Below are positions 35,550 through 47,100 of a stretch of 64,000 bases of DNA, in pieces. Position 1 is the stretch's first letter, and every line of letters starts with the position of its first letter. The stretch spans positions 45,306,492 to 45,370,491 of the forward strand of contig CM077600.1 of NCBI GenBank assembly GCA_039654915.1, given 5' to 3'. The stretch comes from Aquilaria yunnanensis (Eukaryota > Streptophyta > Magnoliopsida > Malvales > Thymelaeaceae). A model generated the notes under the pieces. That model searched no databases and had not been told where the DNA came from. It saw only the letters and a program-made list of their open reading frames with translations. Made by a program: the position numbers and the translations under genes.

Positions 35550-36204
35550 TGTTGTCAAGTATTCCAAAAGGCATATTCTACATGGCTTGGACAATGAGAG
35601 CTTCTAGACTTTATAAGTTACTATGCCCAAGTGGGCTAGGTAAGAAAGAAAGTAGTAATGGGCTCGCACGCACAAGATGGGCCAAAACAGTGGAAAGGGC
35701 CCGATTTGCCCCCACTGCGCGAAAAATATCACGAGGCCCGATCCAAGTCAGTTTTTACATTTTCCTGAATTTACTTTTTTACCCTTACCCGGAAAACTTG
35801 TTTTTCACATATTGGAAATCAAAACGGGCTCAACGTACAAAATCATAACTGATATTAATTTTGTAACTCACAACATTACTATCCCAACGTTCAAATTCGG
35901 ACCACTGCTATCTATAAATACCCACTCCCACTCCCACTCCACTATCAGATTACCCCGTTTTCGAGCTCTCTCTTTTTTCCCTCTCCTGCTTTGATCCTCG
36001 CTGGTTCTTGTATTTCTGCTGATTCCTAGAGTATCCCGGGTGTGAGTGCACACTTCCCGGAAGATCCGTCGTATCCTGGGGGATTTTCACAGACCTGTTA
36101 TCTTGCACGTTTTGGAGAATCGCGAGCTATAATCCTTGAGGACAGTGTATATACGCCTCGGGTCGTTGGTGGTTTGTGATTGTTGCAACTCAATTATTCC
36201 AACA
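35550..36204 (+). repeat. 3' LTR of the Copia element
   Basis: It is the counterpart of 30301-30949, slightly longer because of an extra CCCACT repeat just after its TATA box. It follows the polypurine tract directly. Confidence 0.9.
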
Positions 36205-36482
36205 AAAACCATTCTTAGTCTTTTATTTCTCATTAAATGCTAAAAAAAGGTACCCACATCCTTAGTTTTACATTTTAGTCACTGGTTTAGAACTTAGAAA
36301 TAATATTTTGATTATTTCGATGAGAGATTGAACCAAACCAAAAATATTCGGTTAGTTTTACTTCATTTTATAATTTAATTTGGTTAAAACAATTTGTTAT
36401 AAAAGAAACAAAAAATCAAAGTAACAAAAAATATCAACTTAATTTTAACCGAGTTAACCAAATGATCACTCTTACTAAAGAT

Positions 36483-36842
36483 AACAAATTGTTTGCATAT
36501 TACCATAGACACTTTTACATATTGCATCAGATACTTTTCATATTATTTCAGACACTTTTATATATTTATTCAGATACTTATTGCTTCAAGTACTTTTATT
36601 TTTTAAGAAAATAAATCCTCTACATTAGACACTTTTACATATTACTTCAAATATTTTTACATACATCTTTAGATAGTTTAACACTTTTGCATATCATTCT
36701 AAAGAGAACAAGTTGACTGCATATTGCCTAAAATTAGCAAATATTCTGCATATTGTTTTAGACAATTTTACATACTTGTTTAGACATTTTTACCTATTTG
36801 TTTAGACACTTTGCATCTTGTTGTAAGCACTTCTACATATTT
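36483..36842. repeat. Degenerate minisatellite, unit about 20-24 bp
   Basis: The unit is variants of AGACACTTTTACATATTGCTTC repeated about 14 times with poor conservation. The same type of sequence occurs at about 28650-28857 on the other side of the hAT-like MITE, as expected if that element inserted into an existing array. Confidence 0.6.
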
Positions 36843-37176
36843 TTTTTACTCATAATTCTGCGGTGAAGATGAGGGAAGAGTGGCCTAATGGTGGCCTGGA
36901 GTAGTAGCAATAGAGGCAAATGGGAGGCAAAGATCATCATGATCTTGAGATGATAACTAGTGTGATTTGGAGAAGATAACTGAAGGATTTGGAGGCAAGC
37001 CGGGATCGGCGAACTCTGAAGGTGATCAATGATTAATGCGATCCAAATGTGAGTGACGATCAACGAGATTTGGAGGTAAGGGATGATCAATACAATTTCA
37101 AGACAAGAGGTGATAGTGAGATTAATAAAGGCAACTAATGCAATATGGAGGCAAGCAATAGTAGCTAGATCCAGAC

Positions 37177-37722
37177 ACAATCATCAGTTGGAGAAAGGTG
37201 TGATCTAGAAGCAACAATGGGTTAGAAAAGCTTCAATTTGGAGGCAATGATGGTTCGACAGAAGATGTGGCAGTGGTGCTAGCAATGTGAGGTTTCTAGG
37301 GGAGGGGGAGGGAAAGTATACACAAGGATAATTTGGTCAAATTTTAAACTAGGTGGTGGGTTATAAATGGAAAGTTAAAGGTGAATTAGTATGTTTAATT
37401 AAACATATCATAATCTAATATCTATGATAAAAAAATATCAGTCAGTCCTAACAATCATTAGTTGGAGAAAGGTGTGACCTAGAAGCAACAATGGGTTGGA
37501 AAAGCTTCGACTTGGAGGCAATGATGGTTCGGCAGAAAAGGCAGCAACGGTGCTAGCGATGTGAGGTTTCTAGGGGAGGGGGAGGGAAAGTATACACAAG
37601 GATAATTTGGTCAAATTTTAAACTGTGGTGGGTTATAAATGGAAAGTTAAAGGTGAAATAGTATGTTTAATTAAACATATCATAATCTAACAATTACGGT
37701 AAAAAATGTAGCCAGTCCTAAC
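37177..37722. repeat. 2 x about 274-bp tandem duplication
   Basis: The copies start ACAATCATCAGTTGGAG (37177) and ACAATCATTAGTTGGAG (37451) and end GTCAGTCCTAAC and GCCAGTCCTAAC. They are similar throughout and include the G-rich GGGGAGGGGGAGGGAAAG block and the palindromic TTAATTAAACATATCA segment. No coding potential was seen. Confidence 0.85.
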
Positions 37723-38435
37723 ATTTTTCATATTTTGCCAACTCAGTTCTAAAATTTATCGATTTGTCAAAGTAGTCCAAATTATTTAAAAACATTAGCA
37801 CTATTCATTCTAATTTAGACGTTTCACTAGTTGGCAGAATGAAAACTAACATGGCACATAACTACCATTAAATGTTGATATCTAACCACCTTTTCTATTT
37901 TAAAGGTGATTATGCAATCACACCTATAGTTGAGAGATCCAATTCACAATTTATACATTTATCTGGATCCCTCTAGAGCCGCCGTAGACATTGCCCTTGG
38001 AGTGGTGACGGTCAAAAAGAGCAAGCAGAGCTCTAGCTCTGCAAAGAGACCAATGAGGATGTTGTCAAGATTCAAGAAGGCCATCAACGATGTTGGTGTG
38101 AAAGATAGCAAGCGTGTTGTCATTTTGCTGAAGCAAAGGGCAATTTCTTGTGCATGGCCATCCAAGTGATCAGAAGTCAACATTTAATGATAGTTATGTG
38201 CAGTCTCAATTTTTTCGTCTGCCAGCCAGCTATCTAATGTTTAGGACAAACAAGCTAACGTTTTTAATGAATCAGGACTAATTTGGTAAATCGATGTATG
38301 AAACTTTTTGGGACTGACTGATTTCCAGTATTTTTAGCGACGAACAAAAAACCCTTTGCCTCCGTAGCCTTGAACCAAAGGGAAGGGCATGATAAGGCCG
38401 GCGCCTGGGAAGCTGGGACAGCAACCGCCACAAGG
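37723..38435 (+). promoter_or_regulatory. Upstream region of the JMJ22-like gene
   Basis: No independent gene was supported. The open frame at 37930-38169 is Lys/Ser-rich, has no motif I know and lacks features of a retroelement gag. The promoter and leader of the JMJ22-like gene must lie here. An ATG at 38389 opens a 27-codon frame that overlaps the main start, described under JMJ22. Confidence 0.35.
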
Positions 38436-41290
38436 ATGCTTCGCTGCAGAAGCTTGCTGTCTCGAACAATGAAAAGCAGAAAGAAAAACAAATGCAAAAG
38501 CGATAAGAGAATTCGGAAAAATGTTCCCCAAAGAGAAAACCTCTTTACGCAAAAGCCGTCTGAGTCCGGCCACCATCAAGACGACGAACAGGGGTTCAAC
38601 CTCAAAGCTTCAGCTTTACGCAAAGGTCACTTGGTCCAGCCATTGGGCAATCTCTATCTCAGCTCGGATTCTGTCAACTCCAGAGACACCGGTCTCGGTA
38701 ACGTCCGGAATCTGACTGACGAGCTTGTTCTTGAGATTCTCCGGCTTTTAGATGGTAAAGATTTGGGTGTTCTTGCCACAGCAAGCAAGTCTTTCTATGT
38801 TTTCACTAGCCATGAACCTCTCTGGAGGAATCTTGTGTTAGATAGTTTAAACGGGGGTTTTGTCTACGCTGGGTCATGGAAGTTCACTTATATTTCTGCC
38901 TTTTTTCCTTCTTTTGTTTGTACAAATGTTAGCTTTTCCGCATTGAGGATCAGGGACTTTTACTCTGATTATCTGTTCCAGAGTTGGTTATGTGCTAATC
39001 TTGAAATGAAGCAGGAATGGCTGGAAAGGGATAACATAGTTCGTAAAAGGGGGATCAGTTTTGAAGATTTTGTGATGAACTTTGAGGAACCAAATAAGCC
39101 CGTTTTGTTAGAGGGCTGTCTGGATAATTGGGCAGCACTGCAAAAGTGGGATAGAAGTTATTTAGTTGAGTTATGTGGTGATGTTCGATTTGCTGCTGGA
39201 CCTGTGGAGATGAGACTGGAGGACTATTTTAGGTATTCAGATTTAGTGAAGGAAGAGAGACCATTGTATTTGTTTGATCCGAGATTTGCAGAGAAGGTTC
39301 CCACTTTGGCTTCTGAATTTGAAGTTCCTGCCTATTTCAGAGAGGATTTGTTCAGCGTTTTGGGCAATGAAAGACCGGACTACAGGTGGATCATAATTGG
39401 GCCAGCTGGATCTGGTTCGTCATTTCACATTGATCCAAATTCAACTTCAGCTTGGAACGCGGTGGTCAGAGGTTCAAAGAAATGGGTTTTGTTTCCCCCT
39501 GATGTGGTTCCACCAGGGGTGCACCCCAGCGCTGATGGTGCTGAGGTGGCTTGCCCAGTTTCCATAATTGAATGGTTCATGAACTTTTACAGGTCAACAA
39601 AGAATTGGAAGAAGCGACCAATCGAGTGCATTTGTAAGGCTGGGGAGGTCATATTTGTCCCTAATGGATGGTGGCATCTAGTGATTAACCTGGAAGATTC
39701 CATAGCCATTACTCAGAACTATGTTAGCAGGTGCTGTCTTTATCTAAAATACACACTTATCCCTTGTTTTGGATTTTTGGTTTATGTGTTTCTTCCATGG
39801 TTGAGAAATCCTTCTGATATACAGTTCAAGTTTAGCTCTTATTGATGTTAGTAGTAGAATGTTTTAGCTCTCGTAGACCTCTCACCAAATTGTTTCTTTT
39901 GGAGATAGAATTGTGGGACAATTGTTCAGAAGTGCTGAAAGATGTGTGATCCTTTGCAAGAGAAATAACATGGAACACTGGGCAATTTCATAATGCAGCA
40001 AGTTTTACGTAAGATCATTATGTATAGCCATTAGATCAAGCAGTTTTGAAGGGGAAAAAGAAACGCTGTAACTTTAATGATTACACGGCAAGATCTTTAC
40101 AGTTTCAGTATCAAGTTCTTGAAACTGATTTCATATTTCTGCTTTGGAATATTTTAAACAGTCAAGACGATTTGTCAATGTGGCTCATCTGAGTCCTATA
40201 TGCAACTTATCTCGTGAAGATTGAGTTCCCTTTATCTTCCTTCTTGTTTGTCTCTGTGGTTCAAATGTCCCTTTCCCTTTCAGCTTTTTCACATTTATTC
40301 TATAGTAACCTGGTCCTGATTAAGCCTTCACATAGAATTTATTCCACGGATCAGTGGGGATTTGAAATGTCAAAAACTTTTTTGTGCACACCCAATTCAA
40401 GAGATCAGAGTTTGAATGATATCTTGAATTTTTATGGGGCATGTCATGCATCCTGATTAAGGCTTAGCATGTAACTCATGTGTTTTTCAGTTTTGCTTGA
40501 AGTTCTGCAAATTTAGAAGATACACGTAGCATTGGGTTAAGACAATTGTAAGGAGATTTAGTTAGCTGCTCTTGTGGAGATGGAAGGTTATTATCTTACT
40601 GGGTTCATGTTGTTAAGAGCTAAGGTGCATCAAAAGAAACGTTCATCGAAAAATATCTTGTGTGGATTGTGAAATTTCCTGGGTTTGCCTGTTGCTGTTA
40701 TATTCATAGATTGGCGTGGACTGTGTCATGGATAAACTCTAGAAACTTATCTGAGTCACTGATCTTCTATACGAAAGAACATTGAATTCCAATATTTTAG
40801 CAAACTGTGATCCTTGACCATTATTTCAGCTGCTTTCGTGTCTTCTTGTTGTCATTGATGTCCAAGGCCAACTCCCGCCTCAATGAACTATGAAGAGGGA
40901 TAGTGTAATTTTATGCATTCAATCCTATGCTGTATCATCGTGGCTGAGAACTACGTGATGGTTGCTGTTCTTTTAGATATAATATGTCATTGAATAGGTG
41001 ACGAGGAAAGGGCCTTACATTTATGGACTTCTTTCCCCTCATATTGCAGGAGAAATTTGTTGAATGTTCTGGACTTCCTTAGTAAACCAAATGCAGATGC
41101 CCTTGTTTCTGGGACAAGAGACCGAATCAATTTGTATGAGAAGTTCAAGAACGCCATTGAGGCCTCTTTGCCTGGAACCATTGAAGAGCTGAGGCAGAAA
41201 GCCGAGGACAAAAGTGCTCAACAGAAAAAGCAGTCATTCTGGGATTCTGTGATTGATTCCGAGGCTGGTGCTTTCAAGTTCTCATTCTAG
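38436..41290 (+). CDS. JMJ22: F-box/JmjC protein, JMJ22-like
   Basis: Coding exons: 38436-39730 and 41050-41290, giving 511 residues. A basic N-terminus (KSRKKNKCKSDKRIRK) is followed by PLGNLYLSSDSVNSRDTG, an F-box (about 92-135; LTDELVLEILRLLDG) and a JmjC domain (about 210-425). The iron ligands are seen as H331 and D333 (FHIDPNS) and H414 (GWWHLV); the 2-oxoglutarate region reads GSKKWVLFPP. The tail ends FKFSF, as in the Arabidopsis protein. The Arabidopsis orthologue, At5g06550, is reported to remove histone arginine methylation with JMJ20 and to promote seed germination; that activity is family knowledge, not visible here. The single intron is 1319 bp. The start at 38436 (MLRC) was chosen because it is the first in-frame ATG; 38469 (MKSRKK) is also possible. 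An upstream frame (ATG 38389, stop 38470-38472) overlaps both. Confidence 0.92.
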
Positions 41291-41689
41291 CAGAGCTCGT
41301 GAAGGCCACTGCAGATAGGAAATCAACACCAGTGGATGGCTCAAACTCACTTTTTGAAGTCGAAGTGCTTTTCAAGTGCGCGTGGCAATGTTGGATCTCT
41401 GGCATGCGGTGGAATTGGTCCGTCGCTGAGTTGCACTGAGAGATCTAAAGATGAAAACACAAAAACTATCGTTCTGGACAATATTATTTGTAAAACAATT
41501 TTTGTAAGTCTTGCTCCTAGCATTGATGGGGAAAAGTTACAATTTTGAGAAGTATTGATTGCAATTCACCCGGTTCTCATATTATTGATTCTGTTCCATA
41601 AGGTTTGTATTTTCCAAGAGTTTCGGCTCGGTCGGTCCAGAGAGTAGGGACGGCGAAGTTTTACGCCGAAGCATGTCGGGCATCAGACA
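41291..41689 (+). promoter_or_regulatory. JMJ22 3' UTR and PPR leader
   Basis: About 400 bp separate the JMJ22 stop from the PPR ATG. The segment must hold the 3' end of one transcript and the promoter and leader of the next. No clear polyadenylation or TATA motif was pinned down. Confidence 0.4.
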
Positions 41690-43549
41690 ATGAGTGATAG
41701 AAACAGCAACAAAGTTCTCAACACTCTGAAGCTCAAGAATCCAAAGCTTCTGCTTCTCGATTCTTGCTCTTCCCTCTCCCACCTCAAGATCATCCATGGA
41801 TTCATGATTAGAACTCATCTCGTTCTCGACATCTTCGCCGCCAGTCGCCTCATCGCCTTTTGCATCGATCGATCCAACCTGCTCGACTATGCTTTCCTGC
41901 TCTTCTCCCAAATTCAAAGCCCCAATCTTTTCATTTACAACGCCTTCATTCGAGGGTTTTCTGCCAGCGAAACCCCGCAGAATTCCTTCCGTTTCTATAC
42001 CCATTTGTTGCGCGCCGACTTGCTCCCTGATAACCTCAGCTTCCCCTTTTTGGTTAGAGCTTGTGCTCAACTTGGCTCCTTTCAGATGGGCATTCAAGCT
42101 CACGGGCAGGTAATAAAGCACGGGTTCGAGGACAATTCGTATGTTCAGAACTCTCTGGTTCACATGTATTCTTCATGCGGGGACATTAATGCAGCGAGTG
42201 AGATTTTCCGTGCAATGAGGTCTTGGGATGTGGTTTCCTGGACTTCAATGATAGCTGGCTACAATAAACAGGGCGATGTCGAATCTGCTCGCCGACTGTT
42301 CGATAAAATGCCGGATAAGAACTTAGTCACTTGGAGTATAATGATCAGCGGGTATTCACGAAACAATCGGTTTGCCGAAGCCATTGAGTTGTTTCATCTT
42401 CTTCAAGCTGAAGGCGTGGAAGCAAACGAGGCAGTAATGGTTAGTGTTATATCCTCGTGTGCCCATTTAGGGGCTATAGAGCTAGGAACAAAGGCTCATA
42501 AGTATGTTATTGAAAAAAACTTGACGATGAATGTTATTCTTGGAACAGCTGTCGTTGATATGTACGCAAGATGTGGAGATATAGACACAGCTATTCAGGT
42601 TTTTGACGCATTACAGGAAAGAGATGCTCTGACATGGACTGCTCTTATCGCTGGACTAGCGATGCATGGATGTGCTGAAAAGGCTGTTTCTTGTTTCACT
42701 GAAATGGTTGAATCGGGGACAATCCCAAGAGACATTACTTTTACTGCTGTTCTATCTGCCTGCAGCCATGGAGGGATGGTCTCAAAGGGCTTAGAAACAT
42801 TCGAGAGCATGAAGAGGGACTATGATATTGAGCCTAGGTTGGAACACTACGGATGTGTGGTTGATCTCCTTGGCCGGGCTGGGAAGCTAGCAGAAGCAGA
42901 GAAATTTATTCTGGAAATGCCTGTGAAGCCTAATGCACCCATCTGGGGGGCGCTTCTAGGGGCTTGTAGGATTCACAAGAACACTGAGATTGCAGAAAGA
43001 GTGGGAAAGACATTGATCCAGCTATTGCCAGAACACAGTGGCTATTATGTTCTGCTATCAAACATTTACGCGCGTACAAGCAAGTGGGAGAATGTTGAAA
43101 ATATGCGACTGGTAATGAAGGAGAAAGGGGTCCGCAAACCTCCTGGTTACAGCCTGATTGAGATCGATGGGAAAATTCATAACTTCACAATGGGAGAGAA
43201 ATCCCACCCAGAGATAGAGAGCATCGAGAGGAAATGGGAAGAGATTCTAGGGAAGATAAGAATGGTTGGGTACAGTGGCAATACAGCTGATGCCTTGTTT
43301 GATGTGGATGATGAGGAAAAAGAGAGTGCTCTTCACAGGCACAGCGAGAAGCTAGCTATTGCTTTTGGGATTTTGAAGACTAGGTCTCCAACACCAATAC
43401 GGATTGTGAAGAACTTGCGTATATGCGAAGACTGCCACACTGCCACAAAGCTAATCTCCAAGGTTTTTGAGCGTGAGTTTATAGTGAGAGACAGGAACAG
43501 GTTCCATCATTTTAGACAGGGTTCATGTTCTTGCAAGGATTATTGGTAA
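41690..43549 (+). CDS. DYW-class pentatricopeptide repeat protein
   Basis: One intronless frame of 619 residues, typical of plant PPR genes. PLS-type repeats fill about residues 30-470 (for example DVVSWTSMIAGYNKQGDVES and NLVTWSIMISGYSRN), followed by E/E+ motifs and a complete DYW domain ending in DYW. The deaminase-like residues are present: H551 and E553 (HSEKLAIAFG), and C579 and C582 in the CEDC zinc motif. Proteins of this class bind single RNA sites in mitochondria or chloroplasts and edit C to U. The organelle cannot be judged safely from the short N-terminus. The sequence agrees well with Arabidopsis At5g06540, which in my recollection also neighbours JMJ22. The RNA target cannot be read from the sequence without the PPR code. 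Confidence 0.95.
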   Translation: MSDRNSNKVLNTLKLKNPKLLLLDSCSSLSHLKIIHGFMIRTHLVLDIFAASRLIAFCIDRSNLLDYAFLLFSQIQSPNLFIYNAFIRGFSASETPQNSFRFYTHLLRADLLPDNLSFPFLVRACAQLGSFQMGIQAHGQVIKHGFEDNSYVQNSLVHMYSSCGDINAASEIFRAMRSWDVVSWTSMIAGYNKQGDVESARRLFDKMPDKNLVTWSIMISGYSRNNRFAEAIELFHLLQAEGVEANEAVMVSVISSCAHLGAIELGTKAHKYVIEKNLTMNVILGTAVVDMYARCGDIDTAIQVFDALQERDALTWTALIAGLAMHGCAEKAVSCFTEMVESGTIPRDITFTAVLSACSHGGMVSKGLETFESMKRDYDIEPRLEHYGCVVDLLGRAGKLAEAEKFILEMPVKPNAPIWGALLGACRIHKNTEIAERVGKTLIQLLPEHSGYYVLLSNIYARTSKWENVENMRLVMKEKGVRKPPGYSLIEIDGKIHNFTMGEKSHPEIESIERKWEEILGKIRMVGYSGNTADALFDVDDEEKESALHRHSEKLAIAFGILKTRSPTPIRIVKNLRICEDCHTATKLISKVFEREFIVRDRNRFHHFRQGSCSCKDYW

Positions 43550-43889
43550 GCGGTTGCAGAAGGTCTTAAGACATTTTATTCATATTCATAACAAATTACC
43601 GTTTGATGTTAACATTCTGCCAAAATAGCCAAGATTTTCTTTTCCAAGTGTCAACCTGTTACAGAAGTGAGGTTAACAACTCAGTCCAATGCCAAAGAGA
43701 TCGCTATTTCACTACTAGTGATTAGTGTTCGATTTGTTATTGCTTCACTCAACATGGAATGACACCTTAACGTGACGTTGGCAACTCGTTCTAGCTTCAA
43801 CAAGGCAACGGAAAAGTAGTTGATGACAAAATCCATCCTTTGAACCGCTAGAATTCTCTACAGAGCAATCAATATCAACGTAACCTTGG
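43550..43889. other. PPR 3' UTR and flank of the second Copia
   Basis: No gene was seen. It contains the probable 3' end of the PPR transcript and the sequence just upstream of the Copia 5' LTR. Confidence 0.4.
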
Positions 43890-44132
43890 TGTTGGAATAT
43901 TTTGAAGATCGTGAGAAGAAGATTTGATGTTCTTTATTAGGAAACCGTGTATATAGGTAAGAGATACTTTGTAATCTTTTTATTTTTATGATATTAGGAT
44001 CTGTTTCTTTGTTTTCTAATTGTTATACTGTAAAATAGGAAATTGTCTTAATTTAGATTCACACAGCCGTGTATCTAACTATGTAATTCTCTACGAATGA
44101 AAGCAGATCATAACAAGCCCTTATTGTTTCAA
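43890..44132 (+). repeat. 5' LTR of the second Copia element
   Basis: It runs from TGTTGG to TTTCA; the primer-binding site follows three bases later. Its diverged counterpart is 48433-48672. Confidence 0.8.
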
Positions 44133-44191
44133 TATGGGATCAGAGCCAATACTAATTTTCTAGCCATCTCTCTGCATTTTTTTTGTCCAAC

Positions 44192-47100
44192 ATGTCTAAA
44201 ATCTCGTCTAAATCTACACCTTCCACCAACAATCAGCCAAACAATACTACAACCCTAACTCAATCCCTAAACATTGACTATCAATCTGTTCAGATCATTA
44301 CTATTCACCTTAGTGGTGAAAATTTTTTACGTTGATCTCCATCTGTTCGAATGTATATTTGAGGGCGAGGAAAAATTGGCTACTTTACTGGAGATAACAA
44401 GGCACTAGCACCAGAGGACCTGACATATGCAACATGGGATGCTTAGAACTCAATGGTTATGACCTGACTCGTCAATTCCATGGACGAGGACATCGATTCT
44501 AACTACATGTGCTACTCCACAACCAAGGAATTATGGGATAATATAAATCAGATGTATTCTAATTTAGGAAACCAATCCCAAGTTTATGAGCTAACTTTAA
44601 AACTTGATGAAATTCGATAGGGAGATGACATTGTCACCAAGTATTTTAACTCACTAAAAGGGCTGTAGCAAGACTTAGGCCCCTTCAATGACTACGAATG
44701 AAAATCTGCAGATGATGCCCATCACTACAGAAAAATTGTGGAGGCTCATCGAATCTACAAATTCTTCCCCCAATAGGTGAAGTATTTGCAGAAGTTAAAA
44801 GAGAAAAAAATCCGTAGAAACGTCATGTTGGGAAAAAAAGGACACCAATGCAATTGTTGACACTTCTGCCTTGATTGCCTCTGATGAGGTCGTAAATAAG
44901 GATATCAGATTCCAGAAGAAGACTGAGGAGAAGCCACAGGTTTGGTATGATCATTGCAACAAACCTTGCCATACTCAGGAAACCTGCTGCAAAATTCACA
45001 AAAAACTAGAAAATTGGAAGAATAAAAGGACCAGTGACAGGTTCACTGGTGCAACACCCTCTGCTAATGAAGCCGAAACAATTCCCTTCAGCAAGGAGCA
45101 GATGGATCATCTCCTAAAACTACTAAAGTCCTTTTCATCATCTGGTATTCCTCATGTTTCTCTTGCACAAATAGGTAGTAAATCTAGTGCCCTTACCTAT
45201 TGTTTGAATCAATGATCCAATCTTGCTCCATGGATCATTGATTCTGGAGCCTCTAATCATATGACTAGCCTTTCCAGGCTTTTCTACTCTTATTCCCCAT
45301 GTTCTAATAGTAAAAAAATAAAAATTGCAGATGGTAGTTTATCACCCATCACCGGGAAAGGTTTGATAAAACTCTCTAAGAATATTAATCTTGAATCTAT
45401 TCAACATGTTCCCAAACTAACCTACAATCTTTTGTCTGTAAGCAAACTTTCCAAGGATTCTAATTGTTGTATTGTTTTCTTTTGCTCTCACCGTGAAATC
45501 TAGGACCGGACTTCAGGGAAGAAGAAGAAGATTGACAATGCTAAGATGATAGATAGACTTTACTACTTTGATAGAGACCCTTCTGATAATAAAAAGGCTT
45601 AGGGCTTTAGTAGTGTTAGTTCTAATCCTGCTTATGAACGAATAATTCTTTGGCATTTTAGACTAGGACATCCTACTTTTCAATACTTTGAGTAGTTGTT
45701 TCTTGGTTTATTTAAGGGATCGAACCTCTCTTTGTTTCAATGTGAAAGTTGTTATTTATCTAAGAGTCATCATACTACATATTTTCCAAAACCTTATATT
45801 CCCTCAAAACCTTTTTATTTGGTACAAAGTGATGTTTGGGGACCTTCAAAAGTCACCACAATTTCAAGAAAAAAATGGTTTGTCACCTTATAGATGATCA
45901 TACACGTTTATGTTGGATTTATTTGATGAGCAAGAAATCTGAAGTGGAAAAACTGTTTAAGGATTTTTACAAAATGGTTGAAACACAGTTTCAAACTAAA
46001 ATTAGTATTCTTCATACTAATAATGGAACTGAGTATTTCAATAAACATTTGGGAGTTTTTTTTAAAGGAAAAAAGTGTTTATCATCAATCTATATGTGTG
46101 GATACCTTTTAGCAAAACGATGTTGCTGAAAGGAAAAATAAACATTTACTTGAAGTAGCTTGTGCTATCATGTTTTACATGAATGTTCCAAAATATCTAT
46201 GGGGAGAAGCTATTTTGACAACATCATATTTGCTTAATAGGATGACTACCCGCATTAATGTTAGTATGGATGTCTCTTTCTTGGAAAACAAACCTTGCTT
46301 TCACAAAAATTATCTTCAGATGGAGAATGAAGTAGTGAATGACAATTTTTTGGAATTATCTCCTATTCCATTACCAAATATAATTTTAACTTCCCCTGGC
46401 AGCTTTGAATCCTTTAAACAAAACTAGGAAAATTCAGTTCAAAATAACAAAAGTAATAAGAATCCTGGTCAAACTATGCCAAGTATTATTGTATCTTTAA
46501 CAGGGGAAGAAACACTGCAAAAGGATCAGAGAAATCCAAACACTGAGCTTCTGGTTTATACTTGGAAGAAAACCCATCAAAGTAGTCAAGATCCAACTTT
46601 GATTCAAGGACCTGATTAGTCTAAATCTCCATATACTAGTACTCAGATTTTCACAGGTATTTCAATCCCTACTCCTAATCCTATTCCTTTGGTTGTTGAT
46701 CCATCTTTAACTTCTACTCTCAATGCACCATTTGATTATGATATTCCTATAGTTATTAGAAAAGGAACCTGAACCTGTACACAATTTCCTAGATATACTA
46801 TTGCTAAAATCATTTCTTATAAAAAGTTTTTTTGTACTCATAGGGCATTTACCGCAAAAATTTCACACTTGTTTGCCCCAAGAAATATTAAGGAAACTTT
46901 GATTGACCCAAACTGGAAGTTAGCAGTTATGGAAGAGATAAGTGCTCTGAGAAGGAGTGGCACTTAGGAGATAGTGGACTTACCCGAAGAGAAGAAAACG
47001 GTAAGATACAAGTGGGTTTTTATTATGAAATGCAAAGTTGATGGTAGTGTCAAGAAATATAAGGGAAGGCTGGTCGCTAAAGGTTTTACTCAAACCTACG

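Larger units (their letters stand above)
30301..36204 (+). mobile_element. Ty1/Copia LTR retrotransposon, full length, defective
   Basis: The two LTRs are 30301-30949 and 35550-36204, both starting TGTTGTCAAG and ending TAACA/CAACA. The element is flanked by the exact 5-bp target duplication AAAAC (30296-30300 and 36205-36209). A purine-rich tract GTGGGGGAT (35541-35549) precedes the 3' LTR. The primer-binding site after the 5' LTR does not look like the usual initiator-Met type. The LTRs are very similar: about nine differences, nearly all transitions, in their first 210 bp. Insertion was therefore not very old, yet the coding region carries many stops. Confidence 0.93.
28858..36474. mobile_element. 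hAT-like MITE split by a Copia retrotransposon
   Basis: The left end TAGGGGTGATCACTAATCG and the inverted right end TAAGAGTGATCATTTGG are terminal inverted repeats of the hAT MITE type. The flanks ATAAAGAT (28850-28857) and CTAAAGAT (36475-36482) form an 8-bp target duplication with one mismatch. The own sequence of the element is about 28858-30300 plus 36205-36474; the Copia element fills the rest. The stretch 29280-29890 is rich in GTTCATTTAT-like motifs in both orientations and may be yet another small insertion. No functional coding region was seen. Confidence 0.55.

Noticed and set aside
37930..38169. Frame of 79 codons upstream of JMJ22
   Set aside because: Lys/Ser-rich without motif or conserved neighbours; could be real but cannot be supported.
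41582..42163. Minus-strand frame of 193 codons over the start of the PPR gene
   Set aside because: It is a shadow of the PPR coding strand; its composition is dictated by the plus-strand codons.
44136..44148. tRNA-like match TGGGATCAGAGCC
   Set aside because: It is the primer-binding site of the Copia element, complementary to a tRNA end, not a tRNA gene.
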